From Chara braunii (taxonomy: Eukaryota; Streptophyta; Charophyceae; Charales; Characeae), in NCBI GenBank assembly GCA_003427395.1, contig BFEA01000820.1:387325-410737 (forward strand): a DNA stretch of 23,413 nt. The letters run 5' to 3'. Positions 16,086-23,413 of the stretch are shown here, piece by piece. The notes under the pieces are model-generated. The model was not told the DNA's origin, did not search any database, and saw nothing but the letters and a program-made list of their open reading frames with translations. Both the position numbers and the translations under genes were made by a program. Position 1 is the stretch's first letter. Each line of letters starts with the position of its first letter.

Positions 16086-18141
16086 AGCAAGGAGGGCCAG
16101 AAGGACAGAGAATCGATAAATTCGGATGATACCAAGGGGAACAGGAAAAAAATCTCCTCAGGAGGAAGCTCGGGGAAAGCCGGGGGGGAGCAAGCAAGGG
16201 ACCCAGGGGGGGGGGGGGGGGGGGGGGGGGGGGGTAGAACTAAGGACGGGACAAGCCCCCAGAATTCAGAAGGGGCTGTGTCTAAGAAAGTGAGGGTCAC
16301 GAATGCGAGGCGCAAACTAGCGGTGATAGAAAAAAGGACCACGGAGTACAAGGCAAGATTGATTGAGGAAATGATGACTGGGAACGAAGAAGGCCCTCTC
16401 CAGGAAGAACCGCGGGACGAACGGAGGACTGGCCGAGGCAGAATTGGGCAAGGGGATAAGGGTAGTGACCGTGGGGGAACACCGAGCAAAAGAAGGAAAG
16501 AGAGAGAGAACTCCCCGGGGATGGAGGCAGAGAAAGCTATGAACCCACCAGCCAAAGATAGTAGGGCTAGTCGTCTGCCGACCACGCCAGCGGTAACGCG
16601 AGGATGTGAAGGATTCTGGAGCCTTAGGGAAAGGGTGTTGGGATGGTTCGACCCGGAAGGAACTTCAAAGACTAGGGAGGGACAGAAGGCCGGCGAGGAA
16701 GGACCGGATACCAGTATGGCGGGCGAGGCCAGAAGCTCCGAAGGCGGCCTCAGGAAGATAGTATCGTCCTTTGCGCGAGCACTGAACAAAAATCAGGGCT
16801 ACCTAGCGGACGCTAAGAAAAAGTTGACATTTGACGGTGCGAACATCATGGAATTCCTGATAGATTACGAGAATCTGGCCGCGTTGTTGAAATGGACCAA
16901 AGAAGAAAAAATGGACCACCCGGGGCAGCTTGTGTCTTTGAGCTTGGGGCGAGAGATAATGGCCATCGTAGCCGCGAGTCGATCCAGGAAGGAAACCCGG
17001 GATGTAATGATGAGGAAATACCTGGCAGCGGAGAAGATGGCAACAGAGGCCGACTTAGCGGCAGTCCAGAGAAAGAACTTCGCAACGTACAATGACCTCC
17101 TACGGGAGTTTACCGTGGTAGCCCTAAGGATCCCCGGGGTTACGGACCGGATAATGAGTAAGTACTTTCTCAGGCAGTTTATCGAGTTCGACAAGGACAA
17201 GATCCTGTCGGCTTACCAACAGACGAGCAAATTCGTAAACACCAGGGATGTTGATTTCAGTACGGTAACAGATCTGGTCGAAAAGACACAGTAGTGACCG
17301 AGGCATTGGCCTTGCTCAAGGAAGGGGAGGTCATAGACTTGACTGGCAGGACAGGCGACAAGGTAAAGAAGGGGATTGGAAGTCTACATGAATGGGTGCA
17401 CGGAGTCGACAACAAGATTGAAAGGGTGGAGAACGCGCTACTGGTTATGCAGGCGCAAGTATCCCGACCCGCCCTCCCTCCCCAGGAAGCCGTAGTTCTG
17501 CCAGGAGTAGCCAATCGAGGATTCGGACGGAGAGATCTCGCTAACGAGCAATGCAAGTACTGCACCGCGGTGGGACATTTTGTGCGTGCATGTCCAAAAC
17601 TCAACCATGATATATTAAAAAGGAGATGTACCAGGTCATTAAAGGGAGGAGATTCGAACCGCAGGGAGAACGGGTGAATTGGGACTCGCCAGGGGGGATG
17701 CAGCGAGCCATTATCATGTTGAATGGGCTAGAGATAGCAGTCGTAGAAGCTGAGCCGGTGGTCGATATCATCTGGGATCAACTTCGGGGACGCGGGCCGC
17801 ATGTCAACTTCATTCTGGAAAACGACGGACGTGATAGGGTGAACACGACCACTCGACTCGGGACGGCAGGAAGAAGGATTATCCGTGACACCATGATGGA
17901 GGAGGTTGTTGGAGGCTCCGCGCTCCAGGCAGAGCCCGAGGCCGGGGAACCAAAGGAAGTCTATGGGAAACCTACGGAAAAGAAGCCTACGGACAAGGTC
18001 ACCGCTGCCAATAAAAAGTTTGGGTATCAAATCCCGATCCTAACCATGCCTAAGATCGACGAGCAAACTGCTAGGAACCATGGTGTCAGTATCGTTTCAG
18101 ACAATGTTGCAAGCCAGCCCCAGACTGCCCAAAGGGCTTAG
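16086..18141 (+). pseudogene. Ty3/gypsy-type Gag, copy 1 (frameshifted)
   Basis: The frame opens after 16085 with a Ser/Lys/Gly-rich stretch, a polyglycine run from 29 G, and a charged helical region (KLAVIEKRTTEYKARLIEEM). The capsid-like core follows (LTFDGANIMEFLIDYENLAA to VNTRDVDFSTVTDLVEKT, about 16830-17290). A TAG at 17292 follows an apparent 2-nt CA duplication (17286-17290). Similarity resumes in another frame with VTEALALLKEG and reaches a CCHC zinc knuckle (CKYCTAVGHFVRAC, about 17552-17593, C-X2-C-X4-H-X4-C). A second shift in an A run near 17617 leads to VNWDSPGGMQRAIIMLNG and an acidic linker. Gag would form virus-like particles and bind element RNA. No in-frame ATG was seen upstream of the charged region, so the start is unknown. 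Confidence 0.85.
16206..16234 (+). repeat. Poly(G) tract, 29 G
   Basis: This is an uninterrupted run of 29 G within the N-terminal part of the Gag frame, encoding glycine in the frame that is open on both sides. It can form G-quadruplexes and is a likely site of replication slippage and assembly error. A change of one or two G would break the upstream frame. Confidence 0.95.
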
Positions 18142-18361
18142 GCAACTATTGACCCGCCAACGAGTAGGGATAGAGGAAAACCCGGAACCACAAGAGAAGG
18201 AAGCTTCGCGAGAAGTTGCTAATCTTCAAAGGAGTCCTGAAGATTTGGAGGATCTAGAAAAAGCTTTTGCGGATATCCGCTTGAGCTTGTCGGACCGAGA
18301 AGGCGGGGAAGTCATGAGGGCTTCACTAGGGACGAAGCTTAGTTTCCATGCGCTGCCGTAG
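18080..18361 (+). pseudogene. Gag-to-protease linker fragment
   Basis: This 93-codon open stretch overlaps the end of the previous frame and continues downstream of it. It is acidic and probably helical (EDLEDLEKAFADIRLSLSD) and ends SFHALP just before the protease fragment. It looks like the linker between nucleocapsid and protease in a gag-pro polyprotein, displaced by another frameshift between about 18080 and 18141. Confidence 0.5.
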
Positions 18362-18513
18362 GGAAGTTAAAAGCGCAGATAGGAACGCATCACACGGACG
18401 CTCTAGTAGATAGAGGTGCGGAAATCACACTCATAAGGAAAGATGTCGCAACAATTATCGGTTGTGTGGCTAACAAGGAAGCAATGGGGAGCGTATCGCG
18501 GGTGCATTTGTAG
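18361..18513 (+). pseudogene. Retropepsin-like aspartic protease fragment
   Basis: In the frame starting GKLKAQIGTHHTD at 18361 the block ALVDRGAEITLIRKDVA has the layout of the active site of retroviral-type proteases, hydrophobic-hydrophobic-D-T/S-G-A-E. The middle residue of the catalytic triplet is arginine instead of threonine or serine, which should inactivate the enzyme. The preceding SFHALP lies in a different frame (stop at 18359-18361), so there is a shift at the junction. The frame stops at TAG 18511-18513, well short of a full domain of about 100 residues. Active enzymes of this family cleave Gag-Pol. Position directly after Gag supports the call. Confidence 0.65.
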
Positions 18514-18823
18514 TTGGAACCACCAGAATGGTGTCTGGGCGGGCTCCAAAGGACCACAAGGGATACATAAATTTTAAGGGGCCAAGGCGTGACAGAGGAC
18601 CCCAACGAGGTCGAAGGAATGTATCAACCGATAAAAACCGGAGCTGCGTAAATCACGCGAACCCAAAAATGCAGGAACAGGAGGATCTGCTAGTCCTTCC
18701 GGCTTGTGACACTGGTAGGAGAAACCATGAGAGTAGTAAGACAGGTAGAGGGCGGGGGAACATACAGGGTAGGAAGGACCCTAAGGTGCGAGAGGAAGTG
18801 GACGAGAAAATGATTAAGCTGAT
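18514..18823 (+). other. Region between protease fragment and second Gag
   Basis: An open stretch (18528-18827) rich in Arg, Lys and Gly has no recognised domain. This is where the rest of the protease and the reverse transcriptase would be expected, but no polymerase motif (such as a YxDD box) is visible. The polymerase has been lost or was never present in this copy. Confidence 0.45.
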
Positions 18824-20033
18824 TTGAAGACGGGAATATTTCCAAAGTTGATAGCAATAGGAGAACTAGGAGGGGTAGGGTCTACGACACTACATACAAA
18901 CAAAGGTATCTATCGTACGTATCCAAATACAAAAGGTAAGGGCCGAAGAGGCCTACGTGGTCAAACATGCAACATGGATGGGCGGAATCCAAGGGCTCAA
19001 GACGACAGGATAAATGTCGGCCGAAGGCTCAACAACAAGGGGGTCAAAGACGATGCGAGGGGGATTTTGGGGAAAGGGATCCATAGCGAGAAAAGATCCG
19101 CAGAATCTCAAGGGATAAGGTCCTTCATAGTTGGTAATATGGAAGAGTCACAAATTTCGGAGGGTGGTTTGACGAAGAAAAGGAAGGTGGCGGATACCCT
19201 ACGAAGACTTAAGGAAATGGAGCAGATGGTAGCAAATTACAAGACAAGTGTGATTGAGGAAATGATAAAGGACGTCGAAACTATGGACGACAATGAGCTA
19301 CATAAGGAGGAACGGCAAGGGGAGACACAACAAGAGCGCATGATTAGGAAACCCTCTGAGGAAGAGACCACGAAGGAAGGGAGGGAGCCAAGAGCGAACC
19401 GTGGAACAAGCCAACAGTCAGAGAAACAATCCTTGACGGACGATGATTATAGTGAACTAGGGAACCTAAGGAAGAAACTGACAGCATGGCTCGACCAGGA
19501 AAGGAGTATCAGAACAGAGAGTCGTCGAAGGAACAACGACGAATCTGAGAGTCGGGTGACAACTAAAGATGAAGCGAAAAGACTGGTGGAGTGGCATTGG
19601 CTAAACAAAGGAGTTAACGTTCAAAGAGAAAGGGTAGGTGACACCCTTATGGTGGTGCAAGCCCAAGTACCCCGACCCGCGTTGGCACCCCAAGAAACTC
19701 TCGCTCCAAGACCCGAACAACAGGCTAGTCGAAGGGATCGCGCCACGTAATCATGTCGATATTGTACTGCGGTGGGGCTCTTCGTTAGACATTGCCCGAA
19801 GCTTAACCATGACATCATTAGAAGGTGGTGTTCTAGGACCCTCGAGGGACAAATTCTGGGTCCTAACGGAGAAAGGATTAACTGGGCTTCGCATGGAGGA
19901 ATGAGACATTAAACAACCTGGAATTTTCAGCAATGGAGGGGGAGGAAGTAAGCAAGCTTTGTTGGGAACCCACCAGAGAGGGAGGCCAACATCGGGACGA
20001 CTTCGCCGTGAAAACGGAAAGGGATGGTGGGAA
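18824..20033 (+). pseudogene. Ty3/gypsy-type Gag, copy 2 (capsid core deleted)
   Basis: From ATG 19139 (MEESQISEGGLTKKRK) the frame matches the charged N-terminal region of Gag copy 1: LRRLKEMEQMVANYKTSVIEE aligns with RRKLAVIEKRTTEYKARLIEE. After GNLRKKLTAWLDQE it jumps to VGDTLMVVQAQVPRPALAPQE, the region just before the zinc knuckle. The capsid-like core of copy 1 is absent. A TAA at 19748-19750 precedes CRYCTAVGLFVRHC (19754-19795), where the knuckle histidine is leucine. A further stop at 19910-19912 marks a shift, after which LNNLEFSAMEGEEV continues to about 20033 in another frame. The frame is open back to 18824, but residues before about 19139 do not clearly match copy 1. Confidence 0.8.
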
Positions 20034-20341
20034 CAACTAAAAGACTTGGAAATAGGGAAAGCTGAGAGTGACGGCAGATGGGCTGACACACTGAACGGAG
20101 GGGTGGGTTAGTCACAATGGGCACTCCAAGGAAATAGGGGAGGAGATTGACCATGGATTATGATTATGGGTCGACCTCGCCATGAAAACGGAAAGGGATG
20201 GTGGGAACAACTAAAAGATTTGGAAATAGGGAAAGTTGAGAGTGACGGCAGATGGGCTGACACACTGAATGGAGGGGTGGGTTAGTCACAATGGGCACTC
20301 CAAGGAAACAGGGGAGGAGATTGACCATGGATTATGATTCT
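19994..20341 (+). repeat. 174-bp tandem duplication
   Basis: Unit 1 (19994-20167) and unit 2 (20168-20341) share nearly all positions, including TGAAAACGGAAAGGGATGG at 20009 and 20183. Unit 1 begins inside the C-terminal remnant of Gag copy 2, so the duplication copied part of the gag 3' end plus downstream DNA. The low divergence makes it a recent event. Confidence 0.95.
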
Positions 20342-21613
20342 GGGTCCAGTCTGAGGCTGAGGGTGAAGGAGAGGAAGTAAGCCTAGGAGGAGAAAGCGGA
20401 AGGGAAGAGGGAAACACGACTGGACCTCACCAATAAAAGGGCGCCAAGATGAGCAATGCGACATGAGGACGAGAGGTTGTGAGGGCAAGGATGGTCGCGA
20501 ACAAGAAAAGGAAAAGCAAAAGGTTTGGGGAGATCCTCACCGAGCTATCGGTATCAGGAATAGGCGGAGGAAGTAGTCAAACTTGAAGGGGGAGAAGGAC
20601 TTGAGTTTGATACCTTTAAGGAGACGTAGGATGAGGAATTTGGGCAATTATGCAATCAGTGGTTTTATCAGTAGGTTGATGAAAAATATGGGCTATCAAG
20701 GTCAGAAGAAAGATGAGGAAGGGCGAGTCGGTGACATTATGGGCTTCCTACGATGATGGAACACTTGAGATGTCCGCATGACGGAAAGGAATAGATTTTC
20801 TTGCTCATAAGCTAGGCTGGGATGTGTCCTCGCAATCAAAAGAGCTTGAAGAAGCCAAGAGGCGAGGGGCCAATAAGGAAAGATGAGTCGTGCCAAGAGA
20901 AACTGTGTATATAGGATATATGCGGAATAGGAGATGGTGAATTGGCCATATAGGTCGCCTTTTGGGTATGGTCTGGACTATGCGCAGTCCTTCATGTGTT
21001 GACAAAGGCGAGACGGGTTGACGATGACCATTGTTGCTACCTCTCGCTCGAGCTATTTTTTAAGATGTTCAATACTAGCCGAGACACTGGGATAAGGACC
21101 GGAGGAAACAACCTCGATGGGACTGTGGGGGGGGGCAAATATTGTTTCGTAACTATTGCAAATATCTCGTTCAAATGAAGTATTGGTTCGAGGGTGAATA
21201 CTTGTGGTCAGATTCTCGGAAATGGTTAGTAAACCTATGGGTAGAGGGGCGAGAAAATGACCCTCCCTTATGGAGCCGAATCCAACTGGACCAAAGTCAT
21301 GTTGCACGAAGTCAAGTTGTGAGAATAAGCAAGAGAGAAAAGGACGAAAGGGCCTCGCATCTTGAGCTATGGTTGAACGGTCGGGTGGGCTAGTGCTGCT
21401 TGGGGTTGCGAGCCCCAACTCGAGTACTAGACGCTAAGTCGGATGTGTGCATGAATAGTAAGTTGCTTTGAGAAAGGATGAAGGAAACCGCACACATAAA
21501 AACTGCAAAAGATGGCCACCTTCTAACCCCCTCCTAGTAAAAGATGGGATCCGTGTCCTCGAGGCCCATCCCCTCGGGCGCTAACATTGGAATAAATAAG
21601 GACGGCCCTGACA
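20342..21613 (+). other. Purine-rich DNA, no gene recognised
   Basis: Several short frames (for example 20996-21178 and 21142-21393) are open, but none shows a polymerase, integrase, zinc or host-protein motif. If the upstream Gag remnants belonged to a complete element, its polymerase would be expected here, and I do not see it. Confidence 0.5.
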
Positions 21614-21776
21614 AGGCTGTTCGACTTGAATAGAAAGAATGACCCTAACCAGGTTATTCGACTTGAATGGAAAGAATGACCCTAACCAGTTTATTCGACT
21701 TGAATGGAAAGAATGACCCTAACCAGGTCATTCGGCTTGAATGGAAAAGAATGACCCTAACCAAGTTGTTCGGAAA
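21614..21776 (+). repeat. 37-bp tandem array, about 4.3 units
   Basis: The unit TTCGACTTGAATGGAAAGAA plus TGACCCTAACCAGGTTA begins at 21620, 21657, 21694, 21731 and 21769 (steps 37, 37, 37, 38). The last unit is partial. AATGACCC in the array can pair with GGGTCATT just downstream (about 21793). Confidence 0.95.
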
Positions 21777-23176
21777 TGGCCCCTGAGAAGGGTCATTTCT
21801 TTTGAAATAAGCACTAGGGTCCCCTGCATAATTGACTGAGAAAGATTGATTCAGAATGAGCTGGAATGAGCAATGTGAGATGGAAAAGGCCGGTGGGTCG
21901 GTCATTGAAATAGCCATGAGGATGGATGAAAGAGAATGATGCCTTGGAAAGTGAAGGGCAGGGTAAAAAAGATCGAGCCTGAAGTCGAGAAGGGCATAGA
22001 CCGTTGAGACGGTCGTAGGGACTGAATATTGGGAAATGTGAAAGATGAGGATTGAAGGTGGGCCGATGGGTCGGCCTTGGAAGGTGGCTACGGAAAAAGC
22101 GACCACCAGATCGGTCACAAGGGGTGGTCTTGTTGAAGGGAGGTTGTCAGACCAACCATGAGAATCAGCCTTGAGAAAGAACTAGAAAAGGACATTTGAT
22201 TGAGTGTTTGCCTGAGAATTCGAAATTGCATTGCATATACAGGGGGCCCTAGGCATATTGGAAAAGATATGGAAATAGCATTGAATGAGCTTTCTTTTTT
22301 TTCTAGTCTCGGGCCTCAGCCAGAGGGGGATACCAATGCTCGCACGACGAACCCAAGACCTCTGCCCTTTAAAAGGGAAAGTCTCAGCGCGATCTGTTCC
22401 TCATAAAGAAGGATAAGGGTTAGAGGACCAAGGCATCTTTCTCTTTTATCGGTGCTAGCCGTCCGGAACTAACTCCGACAAAGAGCTCTAGTCGGGGAGT
22501 TCAAACTGCGCCTCATGTTGAAAACCTAAACGTCAAGGACATGGAGCCAAAAATTCTTCTCTTAAGTCTCATTTACTATCCCCAACCACACGCCATACCG
22601 TAGAGGGGCGGCGTGGTCGTTTGGGGTGGACCAAGGTTGCTCGCATTAAGTTGAGCGGCACTGTCCAGAGGGAGGGGTCGGGCGCGGTACCGGGTGGAAG
22701 CCGCAACCACCACAAGGCGAGTGACACCGCCCTGCCGGATCATTACAACCGTTCGGGACTAACCGCGAGGTCTTCGTATCTGCACTCGCAGACTAGAAGA
22801 GAGCCCCAACTCTCTTGAAATAAAGAGGCCGGATCCAAGAAAATACCACTCGGGAGGAACGGTTCGCGAGAGACGCCTCTATGGCAAGACGGGGTCCTGG
22901 AGGTTTGGACTGGACCTACCTGCCAGATGTGAGGTGGCACCTCAGAGATGACGCTCGTCCCATACTGGCAAAAGGTCGGACTAAGTAGAAGGATGAGGCG
23001 CTACCTGCCGAGGGAGGACTGATCACCTTCCCTTCGATGAGCAGGTGGGCCGTTGTTCTTGACTCAGCCAAGGTTCCGTATCTCCGAGTGAGAATTAGTC
23101 GTGCGATGGGGACATCACATTTTGAGTGGGGGGAAGGTGTGCCATCTACCGATGAAAAGGCGTGCAGAAGACAAGG
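21777..23176. other. Unassigned DNA with small hairpins, no gene recognised
   Basis: Short inverted repeats include GGCCGA/TCGGCC near 22061-22076 and GACCACC/GGTGGTC near 22100-22130. A stem with a 2-nt bulge has arms AACTCCGAC and GTCGGGGAGTT near 22468-22502. No domain, tRNA or rRNA signature is visible on either strand. Frames present are 60-155 codons long without motifs. Confidence 0.5.
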
Positions 23177-23413
23177 CTACCATGTCCACAAGAGAAATGT
23201 ATGTATAATTGACTTTGCGTAGGCTTGAAAAAAAAACTAGCAAGATGTCCAGAAGAGAAAGGCATGTGTGATTGACTTTGCGCAGACTTGAGAAAAGGTT
23301 TGGCCAGATGTCCAAAAGAAAGATGTATGTGTAATGGATTGTGGCATGAAAGGCCTGGCAAGATGTCCAGAAGAGAAAGGCATGTGTAATTGACTTTGCG
23401 CAGACTTGAGAAA
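23177..23413 (+). repeat. 63-bp tandem array running off the window
   Basis: The landmark ATGTCC begins at 23182, 23245, 23308 and 23363 (steps 63, 63, 55). Each unit contains GACTTTGCGCAGACTTGA or a variant, except the third, which has lost part of it and is 8 bp shorter. The array is cut by the window end, so the copy number is unknown. Confidence 0.93.

Noticed and set aside
16040-16789. A 249-codon minus-strand frame with a polyproline run
   Set aside because: It is the reverse of the Gag copy 1 coding region, and the proline run comes from the 29-G tract. The plus strand has recognisable Gag homology.
17640-17665. GATTCGAACC, resembling a reversed tRNA B-box
   Set aside because: It lies in the Gag coding region and encodes conserved RRFEPQ. 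No acceptor or anticodon stem could be drawn around it.

Overview
The window is nuclear plant or streptophyte-alga DNA made almost entirely of decayed retroelements and tandem repeats. I found no intact host gene, no tRNA or rRNA gene and no CRISPR array. The chromodomain-type Ty3/gypsy integrase and the Gag proteins look most like those I associate with Chara-like charophyte algae. That assignment rests on memory of family style, not on a search.

Layout. (1) 1-340: GC-rich, palindrome-bearing DNA ending in a 25-A run. (2) About 1088-3855, minus strand: a 5'-truncated Ty3/gypsy chromovirus with partial reverse transcriptase, RNase H, integrase and a chromodomain-like tail, broken by two stops and two frameshifts. 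A candidate polypurine tract and LTR edge lie at about 1092. (3) 3.9-7.7 kb: non-coding, purine-rich DNA unusually dense in short perfect inverted repeats, with a GC-rich minisatellite, a 162-bp tandem duplication and two diverged copies of a roughly 500-bp segment about 1.4 kb apart. (4) 7.77-9.93 kb: a CTT tract, then a 2-kb tandem array that keeps a 91-92 bp period while its sequence changes from one end to the other. (5) 10-12.7 kb: a CT microsatellite, a possible SINE-like relic on the minus strand, and otherwise unassigned DNA.

(6) 12.76-15.55 kb, plus strand: three tandem members of one protein family that I do not recognise. A is about 270 aa with one internal stop. B is broken and internally duplicated. 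C is an open 263-aa frame. This is the most interesting coding content. (7) 16.09-18.51 kb: a broken Gag with a CCHC zinc knuckle, followed by a fragment of retropepsin-like protease. (8) 18.82-20.03 kb: a second Gag copy lacking the central capsid-like region, with a mutated knuckle. (9) 20-23.4 kb: a 174-bp duplication, a 37-bp array and a 63-bp array running off the window, with no recognisable gene.

The three unknown ORFs, the Gag and the protease lie on the same strand in the order extra ORF(s)-gag-pro. One reading is that they are the 5' coding part of a large, decayed or non-autonomous Ty3/gypsy-type element carrying an additional ORF upstream of gag. No polymerase follows them, so this remains a hypothesis.
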